The position numbers and the translations under genes are program-made. The notes under the pieces were generated by a model. The model saw nothing but the letters and a program-made list of their open reading frames with translations, did no database searches and was not told where the DNA came from. From UBA3263 sp964586765 (lineage in GTDB: Bacteria; Bacteroidota; Bacteroidia; Bacteroidales; Muribaculaceae), in NCBI GenBank assembly GCA_964586765.1, contig CAZPHN010000001.1:171965-235964 (forward strand): a stretch of DNA of 64,000 bases, written 5' to 3'. Of this stretch, positions 1 through 8,828 are shown piece after piece (within the stretch, counting starts at the first letter, position 1; every line of letters starts with the position of its first letter).

Positions 1-40
1 TGTGATCCGACGCATAATATCTTAGTTTTTCATGGTAAAT

Positions 41-74
41 TAAAAAAATAAGAGAGACCTTGAAGGTCTCTCTT
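41..74 (-). terminator. Rho-independent terminator of rpsO
   Basis: A hairpin with GAGAGACCTT and its complement at 52-73 lies just past the rpsO stop. On the minus strand it is followed by a T-rich run at about 41-50. The layout is that of an intrinsic terminator reading leftwards. Confidence 0.85.
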
Positions 75-76
75 GT

Positions 77-352
77 TTACTTACGGATGCCAAGTTCCTT
101 CTGCGCGATGATTGCGCGGTAGCGGTTGATGTCCTTGCGGATTAAGTAATCCAGCAGGCGGCGACGCTTACCTACGAGTTGTTTCAGTGCGCGAGCGGTG
201 GCATAATCTTTGTGATTTGACTTGAGGTGCTCAGTCAAATGAGCAATACGGACCGAGAATAATGCAATCTGCGCTTCAGGTGAGCCAGTGTCAGTCTTAC
301 CCTTACCGTATTTCTCAAAGATTTCAACTTTTTCGTCAGAATTAAGATGCAT
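77..352 (-). CDS. rpsO: 30S ribosomal protein S15
   Basis: This is small-subunit ribosomal protein S15, which binds 16S rRNA early in 30S assembly. The 91-residue product contains the family core (TGSPEAQIALFSVRI, then HLKSNHKDYATARAL and the basic GKRRRLLDYL segment). The start is placed at the ATG at 352, giving the usual S15 length of about 89 residues; a longer reading frame adds 20 residues that do not belong to the family. It has its own promoter at 410-440 and its own terminator, so it is monocistronic. Confidence 0.97.
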   Translation of the reverse strand: MHLNSDEKVEIFEKYGKGKTDTGSPEAQIALFSVRIAHLTEHLKSNHKDYATARALKQLVGKRRRLLDYLIRKDINRYRAIIAQKELGIRK

Positions 353-409
353 TCTTAAGAAATTTTGGTGATTAATAATTATATGAATAAAATGTGCTAA
401 AAGCGACTG

Positions 410-440
410 CAAAGTTAGATAAAAAAAATGTAACTCACAA
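410..440 (-). promoter_or_regulatory. Bacteroidetes-type promoter of rpsO
   Basis: On the minus strand a -33 TTG (438-440) is separated by 20 bp from a -7 box TAACTTTG (410-417), about 58 bases before the rpsO start. This matches the Bacteroidetes housekeeping sigma consensus. It overlaps the terminator of the upstream gene. Confidence 0.7.
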
Positions 441-459
441 GTATTGAGCTACATTTTTT
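423..459 (-). terminator. Terminator of the T9SS-tailed secreted protein gene
   Basis: Arms of about 15 bp (423-437 and 445-459) pair with one G-U wobble around a short loop. On the minus strand they are flanked by a run of T. The hairpin lies 14 bases past the stop of the gene ending at 473. Confidence 0.75.
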
Positions 460-472
460 ATATTTTTCAAGT

Positions 473-2092
473 TTAAAGAGCTATTTTCTCTGCTTTGTCT
501 CCCTGACGCTTGATGAAAATACCATTTGAGGGATTAGAAACGCGTCGACCCTGCAGGTCAAAGAACTCGGCTTTGACTTCATCTCCACCAGTCTCGACCT
601 CCTGAATCGCGCTATCCTCATCAAAACGGATTACGTAGCTGAGATACTGACCCTTGTCCTCACCTCCCCAGAAGTTATAGGCAAATGAGGAGAATGCATT
701 CCAGTCAGCCGAAACAAATGGACGTCCGGAAATTTCAAGGTCAAGAAAGTCGGTTTCACCTGTTTCGGGGTCAATTTCAACCTCAACCTCATGGCTCCAG
801 TTTGTCTTAATCCAATCGGCAAGCGAGGGCTCGCGACCAATCAGATAATCAACGTAAGTTATCCATTCTTCGGTATCATGACGGTAGACATAACCGATAT
901 CTGCGGCACTCGCATCAAGAAAAGCGAGCAAATCGCCATTATCATTAACCGAGGTAACAGACATACTGTAGCCTTCAATGCCGACAATCTTACCCTCACC
1001 AGTTTCAATATCATAGATATAAGGGGAGTAAATGGAATTGGAATGACCGTCAGCGTCGTAATAGAGACGCTCTGCATTCATTGCTACATATCTGCCATTA
1101 GGCGATATATACGTAACATTCATTACAAAAGAGAGAGCCTTGTCCCTTAGTTCTTCGAGCATATCGGAGTATTCAAGATATTTCTCCACCCATGCGTTGT
1201 ACGGCTCAAGAGCGGCATTATACGCAGCAATCTCCTCCGGAGTCATAAACTCGGGATATGTGGGTTCCTGCATGCTGTCAGGATTAGCAAGATACTTCTG
1301 ATATGCTTCATCATATGCCTCCAACTCATCTTCGGTCATAAAACTCTCCATTGAAGGTTGAACAGGACCGTCGCCGGGATAAGGTATAACCTTGATGCCT
1401 TCAGGAAGGACCTGACTGCGCAAGGGTAACTCGTAAGTCCACTCATTAGTCTCAACATTCTGCTTATAGACAATAGGTTCATGGAAAAAACCATTGCCTG
1501 ATGTAATCTGTCCCCAGATAGTATGACCATCTTTTGAAATGCTGACAGCCGTAACATATTGCGGAACTTGTCCGATGAAGTCTGCGGTAGGATAAGGCAA
1601 TGGATTTTGCTTTCCATAGGTGCCATTAGGGTTTTGGTCCCAATAACAGGGATATACCATCAACTTGGCATCATCAAGAACAAATCCGACACCGGTACTT
1701 GCATTTCCGCATATACGACTTCCGTCAGGTGTGATACCGTTGGCATTGCCCATACCGGCAGGATCAGCAGCGGCGATAGGCAGCTTGCTCCACCGACCAC
1801 GCCATACAGCAGAACCACCCGTCATATCAACATAGCCAACCATGGAATTATTGCTCCAGAAGTTACCACTTCCAACACCATATGTATTAAGGCTTGACTC
1901 AGTATATTCGTAATGTTCATCTGTATCAAGGTCATAAACGACAATTGAGCCGTAATATTCCGATGAAGCATATCGTCCATCGGTACTAAGTCCGACAATC
2001 ACATCATGAATAATACTTGTTTCAACCTTGGCATCAACACCGGTGAAAGTGCCGGCAGCCAAAAGAGCGAGTAAGATTTTTTTCATAACCAA
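473..2092 (-). CDS. Secreted protein with propeller-like repeats and a T9SS-type C-terminal tail
   Basis: The function is not recognised. The 539-residue product begins with a signal peptide (MVMKKILLALLAAGTFTGVDA). It contains repeated segments of the type STDGRYA..., SKDGHTIWG and SPNGRYVAMN, which resemble blades of WD40/PD40-like beta-propellers. A linker near residues 250-320 is acidic and rich in Glu, Tyr and Pro (EPTYPEFMTPEEIAAYNAA). The last 30 residues (FDLQGRRVSNP...GIFIK) match the short C-terminal motif found on T9SS-exported proteins of Bacteroidales. It lies 16 bp downstream of the YciO/Sua5-type gene and may be cotranscribed with it. Export to the surface is inferred from the signal peptide and tail. 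Confidence 0.75.
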   Translation of the reverse strand: MVMKKILLALLAAGTFTGVDAKVETSIIHDVIVGLSTDGRYASSEYYGSIVVYDLDTDEHYEYTESSLNTYGVGSGNFWSNNSMVGYVDMTGGSAVWRGRWSKLPIAAADPAGMGNANGITPDGSRICGNASTGVGFVLDDAKLMVYPCYWDQNPNGTYGKQNPLPYPTADFIGQVPQYVTAVSISKDGHTIWGQITSGNGFFHEPIVYKQNVETNEWTYELPLRSQVLPEGIKVIPYPGDGPVQPSMESFMTEDELEAYDEAYQKYLANPDSMQEPTYPEFMTPEEIAAYNAALEPYNAWVEKYLEYSDMLEELRDKALSFVMNVTYISPNGRYVAMNAERLYYDADGHSNSIYSPYIYDIETGEGKIVGIEGYSMSVTSVNDNGDLLAFLDASAADIGYVYRHDTEEWITYVDYLIGREPSLADWIKTNWSHEVEVEIDPETGETDFLDLEISGRPFVSADWNAFSSFAYNFWGGEDKGQYLSYVIRFDEDSAIQEVETGGDEVKAEFFDLQGRRVSNPSNGIFIKRQGDKAEKIAL

Positions 2093-2108
2093 TATATGTT
2101 TTATTTAC

Positions 2109-2696
2109 TTATTGCAACTCTACAGGACCTTCTCGAATAATTTCGGGGCTCGATGAATCGAGAAGGCTAACAATCGCGGTGCTCTGATGAGGTCCCTCAT
2201 AGTAAGCTTCAGCATTTACAAGCATAAGCTCAACCTTAGACTCAAGTTCATAAGGATCAACACCGCCAAGCGAGCCATTCACTATTGGATGTCCAAGTTC
2301 CTCGGCAAGAGCGCGGGCAATGGCATTATCCGGTACACGCACCCCAACTTGCTTGCGGTTTTTAAATGGCTTAGGCAAAGAGGAGACCGGAGGAAGAATA
2401 AATGTGAACGGACCGGGAAGGTTTCTACGTAAAATATCGTACGCACGGTTATCAATACGCGTATACTGCGCTGCCTGAGCTATAGAACTGCAGACAATTG
2501 ACAGGGTCTGGCGCGCCGGGTCAATTCCCTTCAAGCGACAAAGAGTAGCAACCGCCGCGGGATTGAGCGAGTCAGCGGCAAGCGCAGGATTAGAGTCAGT
2601 AGGATAAATGATTATCCCACCCTCTCTAATAATATCGGCAGCACGCTCTATTGCTCTGGCATCAATCGAACCGGGATAAATATCAATAACCTCCAT
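2109..2696 (-). CDS. YciO/TsaC/Sua5-family protein (threonylcarbamoyl-AMP synthase-like)
   Basis: This belongs to the YrdC/Sua5 superfamily, whose TsaC members make threonylcarbamoyl-AMP from Thr, bicarbonate and ATP for the t6A37 tRNA modification. The YrdC fold is visible: the YPTDS motif at residues 31-35, CRLKG and PARQTLSIVC around 53-69, PGPFTFIL, and VGVRVPDN. YPTDS followed by ALAADS, in place of YPTDTVYGL, is closer to the YciO branch. It is 195 residues long, with a single domain and no Sua5 C-terminal domain. A true TsaC may lie elsewhere in the genome, so the exact activity is uncertain. Confidence 0.85.
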   Translation of the reverse strand: MEVIDIYPGSIDARAIERAADIIREGGIIIYPTDSNPALAADSLNPAAVATLCRLKGIDPARQTLSIVCSSIAQAAQYTRIDNRAYDILRRNLPGPFTFILPPVSSLPKPFKNRKQVGVRVPDNAIARALAEELGHPIVNGSLGGVDPYELESKVELMLVNAEAYYEGPHQSTAIVSLLDSSSPEIIREGPVELQ

Positions 2697-2718
2697 AGCG
2701 AATAAATATCATTTCAGT

Positions 2719-2762
2719 TTAAAAAAGCGAAAGTCTGCCCGAGATTTCCGAGCAGACTTTCA
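2719..2762 (-). terminator. Rho-independent terminator of rpsP
   Basis: A perfect 10-bp stem, GAAAGTCTGC (2729-2738) with GCAGACTTTC (2752-2761), is followed on the minus strand by a T6 run. It lies 25 bases past the rpsP stop. Confidence 0.9.
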
Positions 2763-2786
2763 AAGACTTTTTGTCGGAAGCGGAAT

Positions 2787-3344
2787 TTATTCTGCTTCTG
2801 CAGCAGGAGCCTCTTCAGCGGGAGCTTCGTTAGCAGCAGCTTCAGCAGCAGCGGCAGCTTCTGCCTCAGCCTTAGCGGCAGCGAGTTCGGCTTTCTTCTT
2901 AGCTACGGCTTCAGCCTTAGCCTTGTTTACAGCCTGCTCAGCCTCGAGACGAGCCTTGAGTTCCTGTTCCTTCTTGGAAGCCATAGCGGTCTTGTCAGCG
3001 TCAACAGCCTTCTGTTTGCTCTGCTTCCATGCAGCGAAGCGACGTTCAGCTTCTGCTTCGTCAAATGCGCCCTTCTTAACACCGCCCTGAAGATGCTTCA
3101 TCAGGAGAACACCTTCCTGTGAAAGGATAGTGCGTACGGTCTGAGTGGGAAGTGCACCGACGTTAAGCCAATACAGAGCCCGCTCGAAGTTCAAAGTTAT
3201 CGTAGCGGGATTGGTGTTCGGGTTGTACGAACCAATGCGCTCGATAAATTTGCCATCTCGTGGCGCTCTGCTGTCGGCGATTACGATAGGATAGAACGCA
3301 TAGTCTTTGTGACCACGACGCTGCAGGCGAATCTTAGTTGCCAT
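2787..3344 (-). CDS. rpsP: 30S ribosomal protein S16 with long Ala/Glu-rich tail
   Basis: Residues 1 to about 85 are ribosomal protein S16 (start MATKIRLQRRGHK, IVIADSRAPRDGKFIERIG, LNVGALPTQTV). S16 binds 16S rRNA and supports 30S assembly. The remaining 100 residues form a charged helix and then an Ala/Glu-rich low-complexity tail ending EEAPAAEAE. S16 of other phyla stops at about 80-90 residues; tails of this kind are common in Bacteroidetes. It stands alone between its own promoter (3422-3452) and terminator, without the rimM, trmD and rplS partners seen in many bacteria. Confidence 0.97.
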   Translation of the reverse strand: MATKIRLQRRGHKDYAFYPIVIADSRAPRDGKFIERIGSYNPNTNPATITLNFERALYWLNVGALPTQTVRTILSQEGVLLMKHLQGGVKKGAFDEAEAERRFAAWKQSKQKAVDADKTAMASKKEQELKARLEAEQAVNKAKAEAVAKKKAELAAAKAEAEAAAAAEAAANEAPAEEAPAAEAE

Positions 3345-3400
3345 AGTAGAGTTTGGGGTTTGAAGTTAAAAAAATGTTATTGAGTTGGGTTTGTATTGGT

Positions 3401-3416
3401 GTCTTATTTCTAAGAC
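3401..3416 (-). other. Hairpin at the 5' end of the rpsP leader
   Basis: A perfect 6-bp stem GTCTTA/TAAGAC with a 4-base loop begins about 6 bases after the predicted -7 box of rpsP. It would therefore sit at the very 5' end of the mRNA. A role in stability or autoregulation is only a guess. Confidence 0.4.
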
Positions 3417-3421
3417 GGGTG

Positions 3422-3452
3422 CAAATTTACGAATAATTTTCGATTTTTCAAA
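3422..3452 (-). promoter_or_regulatory. Bacteroidetes-type promoter of rpsP
   Basis: Minus-strand -33 TTTG (3449-3452), a 19-bp spacer and -7 TAAATTTG (3422-3429). The predicted leader is about 70 bases. Confidence 0.75.
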
Positions 3453-3467
3453 CAATTGCAAAGCAAT

Positions 3468-4550
3468 TTATTTTTCAGACATGTTAGAGAAAGAGCCGAC
3501 AAATTGTCCGATTTTACTTCCTTCGCTACCTATTCTGGTTTTATAGGCTTCATCGCCACGTCCAAGTTCAAAGTTTTCAATTCCGCTATCGATTGCCCAG
3601 CGAATCATTTCTTCCAGCATGACAAATCCCGGTGCGAACTTAGAATAGCGGCTATCAATGGCTAATCTGGGAATTATCATATTGTTCTCATATAGGAAGT
3701 ATATTGCAAATGCAACAGGGATGCCTTCAATCTCGAGAGCACACAATCTTACATTATCGGACTTGGACAAAATCTGACTGAATGGATCTGTGAAAAAAGC
3801 CTCCAATGCCCGGAACATAATAAACAATGAATTGCTTTTGAATTTACTCCGGTTCTTCCACTCATTTCTTCTGACGTAATATAACTTCCACAACTTATAA
3901 ACGAGAGATGTTTTAATCTGCGATGTGTCATCATAGATTACAAAACGCCAGTTATCGGTTCTCGACAGATGATTTCGTGCCGTGCGTAATGTCTGCCTGA
4001 GACTCTTACTTAAGGTTTTCTTATAACTATCAAAATCAGAGAACGCAGATAAGTATAAGTTATAACTACAACGGACACGGCTCACATGGTTTGAAAACTG
4101 AGCCAGAGACTCAAAAAATGGCGAACTTTCCGGAATGTCATTGAATATGTAGCGGTATCCCTTATAATTCTCTTCCAGAAAAATGATACACGCATTAGAT
4201 ATTTCCCGTTTATTGTCAATTCCGGGCTTAAACACGATGTTATTAATACCCGCAACTCTCCATGACGAGAACTCAATCATCAACTTCTTTTTTGAGATTA
4301 TCAGCGGAAGAATGGCGACAGCGTTATCTCCATCGTATATAACAACATACTCATAATATTTGCGTTTAACAAACTGATTGAATTTAGAGTACATATATCT
4401 TTCCGCAAACTCATTCCAAAGATAAGTCTGATAGAAAGAATAGTCTATATAACGCAATTTATCCTCTGAACGATATTGACTGGCTAATGCATCAAAACCA
4501 TTCCAAATAGCTGTAAGCTTATATATTGAATTAAAGACCTTAAAGTCCAT
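3468..4550 (-). CDS. GNAT/FemAB-like acyltransferase (CelD/BioF2-type)
   Basis: The 360-residue protein has the layout of the Acetyltransf_6 (CelD/BioF2-like) group: a divergent first GNAT half with YDGDNAVAILPLIISKKK, an SLRQTLRTARNHL helix, then a second half with CALEIEGIPVAFAIYFLYEN and the closing NFELGRGDEAYKTRIGS motif. Related proteins transfer acyl or aminoacyl groups in envelope polysaccharide or peptidoglycan metabolism. There is no signal peptide, so a cytoplasmic enzyme is expected. It follows the DUF4421 gene by 24 bp and ends the dpp4-miaA operon. Base composition is more AT-rich than its neighbours. The substrate cannot be told. Confidence 0.75.
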   Translation of the reverse strand: MDFKVFNSIYKLTAIWNGFDALASQYRSEDKLRYIDYSFYQTYLWNEFAERYMYSKFNQFVKRKYYEYVVIYDGDNAVAILPLIISKKKLMIEFSSWRVAGINNIVFKPGIDNKREISNACIIFLEENYKGYRYIFNDIPESSPFFESLAQFSNHVSRVRCSYNLYLSAFSDFDSYKKTLSKSLRQTLRTARNHLSRTDNWRFVIYDDTSQIKTSLVYKLWKLYYVRRNEWKNRSKFKSNSLFIMFRALEAFFTDPFSQILSKSDNVRLCALEIEGIPVAFAIYFLYENNMIIPRLAIDSRYSKFAPGFVMLEEMIRWAIDSGIENFELGRGDEAYKTRIGSEGSKIGQFVGSFSNMSEK

Positions 4551-4574
4551 ATAAAATATGATTTACGCATGTGT

Positions 4575-5708
4575 TCAAAAACGAATTCCAACTATTGCTG
4601 TACCATATTGAGTTGAGTTAAAAAACTCATAATTCTTGTTTAATATAAACCCGCCGTCAAATTTCACAATAATTCCACAGAACAAAAGCTTATAATTATA
4701 CGTGAGCGACATGCGCGCAAGAATATTAGCTGACACCATTTCCCTACGACTACGCGCAAAGTTATGAAGTTCCGATTTACGATAACCTAAACATGGCATC
4801 GCTGTAATATTATACAATAGGTGCTTATTCACTACCCAGTTATATGCATATCCGCCTAAAAGGCTATATTCATTATAATTAAAGGTACTGATAAGAGGAA
4901 ACTCAGGATTTGCCTCCTTCATATCGTCAGGAAGGTCTGAGAAATCCATAATCAACTTACGGTGGGACCACCTCAACCCACCGATAAAAGAGCCGGCACT
5001 TTTAAGCTGATATTTGGAGTAACAATATGCGGCTGCCTGTGAATATTTATTATGATTGAAAAAGTAAAATGCCGTAATGGATGACTGGGACTGAGACAAC
5101 CCTTCAAATGGCATATGAATGTATTTTCCGCCCTCATAGTCTCCATATCGGTCAATAAAAGCGTCTCCATTGGTTTTCTGTGACAGAACCTCAGCGGAAA
5201 AGCGGGAGCATGTGAATGAGAAATCAAATGTCTGGCGATTGTTCTTCCTTCCATATATGCTTTCATCCATGGCGCGTGTATAGCTTATACCTACAGCCAT
5301 AAAGTTGAGACTTATACCGAGGTCGCAGTTGAATGCACTGCGCACCGCAACATTATTCTGATTGAACAGGCTGAAAACGTAACGGTAACTTTGATTCCAG
5401 TTTTCAGACTTTACATAAAGTTTCCAGTTTTTACCTGTTCCGCTGACATACGCAGGGTCATATGAGTTAAAGGTCTTGTCACCCCAGTTATATACTTTCA
5501 GACAAAATCTCGGAAACCGGGGATATTGTATTCTCGGATCATTGATATGAAAATTGGTCTGCATCAGTTGCTGAAACCAATTTCCATGAAGAGGTGCGAG
5601 CGAATCATAACGCGCGGTATGGTCAATTGAGTCCGAGTCAAGATATTCTGCCCTTACCGCAAGCGAACAAAATGCGATTAAAACAAAAATCAATCGTATG
5701 CGCATCAT
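4575..5708 (-). CDS. DUF4421 family outer-membrane-like protein
   Basis: The 377-residue product starts with a signal peptide (MMRIRLIFVLIAFCSLAVRAEY). Alternating aromatic/polar beta-strand segments run through to a last strand ending in Phe (YGTAIVGIRF), as in outer-membrane beta-barrels. Features such as the VYNWGDKTFNSYDP stretch match DUF4421, a Bacteroidetes family of unknown function. Its start overlaps the miaA stop by 4 bp (ATGA), so translation is probably coupled. No biochemical role can be given. Confidence 0.8.
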   Translation of the reverse strand: MMRIRLIFVLIAFCSLAVRAEYLDSDSIDHTARYDSLAPLHGNWFQQLMQTNFHINDPRIQYPRFPRFCLKVYNWGDKTFNSYDPAYVSGTGKNWKLYVKSENWNQSYRYVFSLFNQNNVAVRSAFNCDLGISLNFMAVGISYTRAMDESIYGRKNNRQTFDFSFTCSRFSAEVLSQKTNGDAFIDRYGDYEGGKYIHMPFEGLSQSQSSITAFYFFNHNKYSQAAAYCYSKYQLKSAGSFIGGLRWSHRKLIMDFSDLPDDMKEANPEFPLISTFNYNEYSLLGGYAYNWVVNKHLLYNITAMPCLGYRKSELHNFARSRREMVSANILARMSLTYNYKLLFCGIIVKFDGGFILNKNYEFFNSTQYGTAIVGIRF

Positions 5709-6628
5709 TTTTCAATCAAAGCGAGTGCTTTTTTTACAAAATCAGGGTCATTATACTCAATCCAGTCAATATGATGACCTCTCCGCTCCATTCCACGGAA
5801 CCAAGTCATCTGCCGCTTGGCAAACTGATGGATTGCAATAAGAAGGTCGCGCTCCATCTCCTCGCGAGTTATCTTTCCAATCACGTAAAGAGTAAGGAAC
5901 TTATATTCGAGACCATAATATATAAGGTCATCAGGCTCAATACCGGAGTCAAGCAAATGTCTCACCTCATCAATCATTCCGGCATCAAGACGCGACTTAA
6001 GCCTGCTCTCAATCCTATGTCGACGCTCATCACGACCAATAGCCACACCAATTAATGCATCATATGGTATAGGTCGGCTTGCAACAGCAGGGTCAGCATC
6101 CGGATTTTCCTTATAGTAGGTCTGTATCTCAATCGCGCGGATGGCACGCGCACACGTATCCACGTCAGTAATATTATGGAGCCGCTTCATCGAAGCGAGA
6201 ATTTCAGTAAGCTCCGACAGCGACTTTCCGCGCAGTGAGTTTCGCAAGTCAGCATTTTCGGGCACCTCAGGCAATGCGAGTCCGTTAATAAGTGACTCAA
6301 CGTATAAACCTGTGCCACCGCAAAGAATCGGGCGTTTGCCCCGCGACTGAATATCCTCAATAGCGGTACGGGCGTCAGACAAATAAGAATAAAGATTATA
6401 TTTGCTGCCAGCCGGTTGAGTATCTATCAAATGGTATGGTACCGGACCGTATTCTTCAAGGTCCTTACCCGTTCCAAGATTCATTCCACGGTAAACCTGA
6501 CGGGAATCGGCACTGACAATCTCCCCGTTTCCAAGGGCTACGGCAAGTTCGACGGCGCGCCGCGTCTTGCCGCTCGCCGTCGGACCCGTAATGACTATGA
6601 GGTTATTACTTTCCAAACTTATCAACAA
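5705..6628 (-). CDS. miaA: tRNA dimethylallyltransferase
   Basis: MiaA transfers a dimethylallyl group from DMAPP to N6 of A37 in tRNAs that read UNN codons. The P-loop GPTASGKT lies at residues 15-22, and SADSRQVYRGMNLGTGK and LCGGTGLYVESL follow as in the family. The C-terminal part has the YYGLEYKF and RQMTWFRG segments. At 307 residues it is of normal length. It overlaps the dpp4 stop by 23 bp and the DUF4421 start by 4 bp, so it is the middle gene of a compact operon. Confidence 0.97.
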   Translation of the reverse strand: MLISLESNNLIVITGPTASGKTRRAVELAVALGNGEIVSADSRQVYRGMNLGTGKDLEEYGPVPYHLIDTQPAGSKYNLYSYLSDARTAIEDIQSRGKRPILCGGTGLYVESLINGLALPEVPENADLRNSLRGKSLSELTEILASMKRLHNITDVDTCARAIRAIEIQTYYKENPDADPAVASRPIPYDALIGVAIGRDERRHRIESRLKSRLDAGMIDEVRHLLDSGIEPDDLIYYGLEYKFLTLYVIGKITREEMERDLLIAIHQFAKRQMTWFRGMERRGHHIDWIEYNDPDFVKKALALIEK

Positions 6629-8792
6629 AGAACTGCATCATACGCGAGTAAACCACTGCGCGGGTATTGCAACCATTGATAGAGTGATTCATATTAGGAA
6701 AGAGAAGCATATCAGGCCACTTGTTCTGATTAATCATCAAAGCGGTAAGCTCGATAGTATTGCTCATATGGACATTATCATCAGCTGTGCCACTGATCAG
6801 GAGCAGCGGACAGTTGAGCTTGCTGACACGCGAAGTAGGAGCTGATTTCTGATACCCGCTCTCATTCTGACGGGGAGTCTGCATATAGCGTTCAGCGTAA
6901 ATAGTGTCGTAATAACGCCATGAGGTTACCGGTGCGATAGCCACAGCGGCAGCATAGGGAGCTCCACTTGACGCACACATAAGTGTTTCGTAACCGCCGA
7001 AACTCCAACCGCAGATACCTACCCGCTTTGCATCGACATATGGCAAAGACTGCACATATGAAAGCACAGCGTTCTGGTCTATGGTCTCATAATAACCAAG
7101 GTTCTTATATACGATTTGCTCGAATTTTCTGCCTCTGGCTCCGGTGCCGCGTCCATCAACGCAGACCACGATGAAACCATTCGTGGCGGCGAACTGCGGC
7201 CAATCCATCACCCAGCGGTTAGTAACTTCCTGCGAGCCGGGACCACTATACTGGGTCATGATGACGGGATATTTCTTAGATTCGCTGAAACCTACGGGTT
7301 TAATCATCCAGCCATTGAGCATTTCTCCTCCACTTTGAACTGTAATAAACTCCTTCTTGGGTGCGGAGGCAAATCTTGCCGCATACTCAGCATTATCCTG
7401 AAGCACACGCAACGATTTTTCCTTACCGACAGCAACAAGTGTGAAAACCGGAGGAGTCTTTGCATCAGAATGATTCAATACATAATAATTCATTGCGGGC
7501 GCGAACTGGGCGGTTGACCAGCCTTCAGCCGGAGTTACTACAGATTTCACACCCTTAGGATTAATCTTGCAGATAACACGGTTCAGCGGTCCGTTCTCTG
7601 CCGACTGATAATAGCGTGTGCCATCCGAAGCACAACCATAATATCCGGTTACGTCATAATCGCCTGAGGTAAGTGCGCCAAGGTCATTGCCGTTATAATC
7701 CATCCTGTAAAGGTGACTGTAACCTGTACGGTCACTGAAAATGACCATTCCATCCTTCTCGTATGAGATATTCTCATACGCTTCCGGACGAACCCACGCG
7801 TCACTCTTCTCCTGATGAACTGACTGAGCAACCGCCGAACGGGGATTTACACGGAATATCTCAAGAAGATTCTGGTCACGGTTTAGAGTCGTAACAATCA
7901 GCTGGGAAGCCTCAGCTCCAAAATGAATCGTAGGAATATACTCCAAATCGGTACGCGGAATTTCAATCGGCTTGATTTTACGGGTATCTACGTCATAAGA
8001 ATGAAGTGTGACCTTGGAGTTCTTTTCGCCTGCAACGGGATATTTATATGTGAAATCGCCGGGATAAAGCGCATATTGCTTCATAGGGATGCAAGCTCCC
8101 TCATACATTGAAAATGAGAACGCAGGCACGTCGCTTTCATCATATCGGAGATACGCAAGCGTAGAGTTATCAGGTGCCCACTCCATTGAGCGGTAAGTAC
8201 TGAATTCTTCCTGATATGTCCAGTCAGGGACACCATTTATAATAGAGTTAACCATTCCATCTTCGGTAACTGCTACTTCCGAACCATAATCGAGTTTATG
8301 GATATATATATTATTATCATCTGCCATAAAAGCTACCATTCTGCCGTCGGGACTGAAAACAGGGGCCTGCTGGCGAGGATGAGCCACAGAAAGCGGCTTA
8401 AGCGTATTGCGCTTTATGTCATAAATATAATATGATGCCCAGAAACTATGACGATAGATTAGCGTTTTTTCCTCATAAACAAGCATTTTCGTGCCGTCAG
8501 CACTCAGCTTGTAATCAGAAACACGCTCTATTTTGCTATCGCCGCGCGTTGAAGAAACATTCATGACGGTTTCGAGTTGCTTTCCGGTAGCCACATCGAA
8601 ACGGTCAATACTTTTTCCGTCAGCACTAATCTTAAGGAAGCTCAAACCATCTGGCATAAAATTAAGCGAAGCCGAAGCAGTCACATTGGCTGGGTAAACA
8701 TACTCGCCAAGCTCGGAAACACTAATTTGCTGGGCTGAAAGCGTCATCACTGATGCGCCAAGAGCAATGAAGCCTATGAGTACTCTTTTCAT
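6606..8792 (-). CDS. Dipeptidyl peptidase IV (S9 family serine peptidase)
   Basis: This secreted peptidase removes X-Pro or X-Ala dipeptides from N-termini. A signal peptide (MKRVLIGFIALGASVMTLSA) is followed by the DPP IV beta-propeller, including the DWTYQEEFS segment whose Glu pair binds the substrate amino terminus. The alpha/beta hydrolase domain comes next. The catalytic triad is visible as Ser597 in GWSFGGY, Asp671 in GTADDNVH and His703 in NMNHSING. At 728 residues it is full length. In Bacteroidales such enzymes act in the periplasm or at the surface in peptide scavenging. It leads the operon with miaA; no clear promoter was found in the 36-bp gap upstream. Confidence 0.95.
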   Translation of the reverse strand: MKRVLIGFIALGASVMTLSAQQISVSELGEYVYPANVTASASLNFMPDGLSFLKISADGKSIDRFDVATGKQLETVMNVSSTRGDSKIERVSDYKLSADGTKMLVYEEKTLIYRHSFWASYYIYDIKRNTLKPLSVAHPRQQAPVFSPDGRMVAFMADDNNIYIHKLDYGSEVAVTEDGMVNSIINGVPDWTYQEEFSTYRSMEWAPDNSTLAYLRYDESDVPAFSFSMYEGACIPMKQYALYPGDFTYKYPVAGEKNSKVTLHSYDVDTRKIKPIEIPRTDLEYIPTIHFGAEASQLIVTTLNRDQNLLEIFRVNPRSAVAQSVHQEKSDAWVRPEAYENISYEKDGMVIFSDRTGYSHLYRMDYNGNDLGALTSGDYDVTGYYGCASDGTRYYQSAENGPLNRVICKINPKGVKSVVTPAEGWSTAQFAPAMNYYVLNHSDAKTPPVFTLVAVGKEKSLRVLQDNAEYAARFASAPKKEFITVQSGGEMLNGWMIKPVGFSESKKYPVIMTQYSGPGSQEVTNRWVMDWPQFAATNGFIVVCVDGRGTGARGRKFEQIVYKNLGYYETIDQNAVLSYVQSLPYVDAKRVGICGWSFGGYETLMCASSGAPYAAAVAIAPVTSWRYYDTIYAERYMQTPRQNESGYQKSAPTSRVSKLNCPLLLISGTADDNVHMSNTIELTALMINQNKWPDMLLFPNMNHSINGCNTRAVVYSRMMQFFVDKFGK

Positions 8793-8828
8793 ATAATATC
8801 AAAAATGGAGTCTTGAAAATTATGCGGT

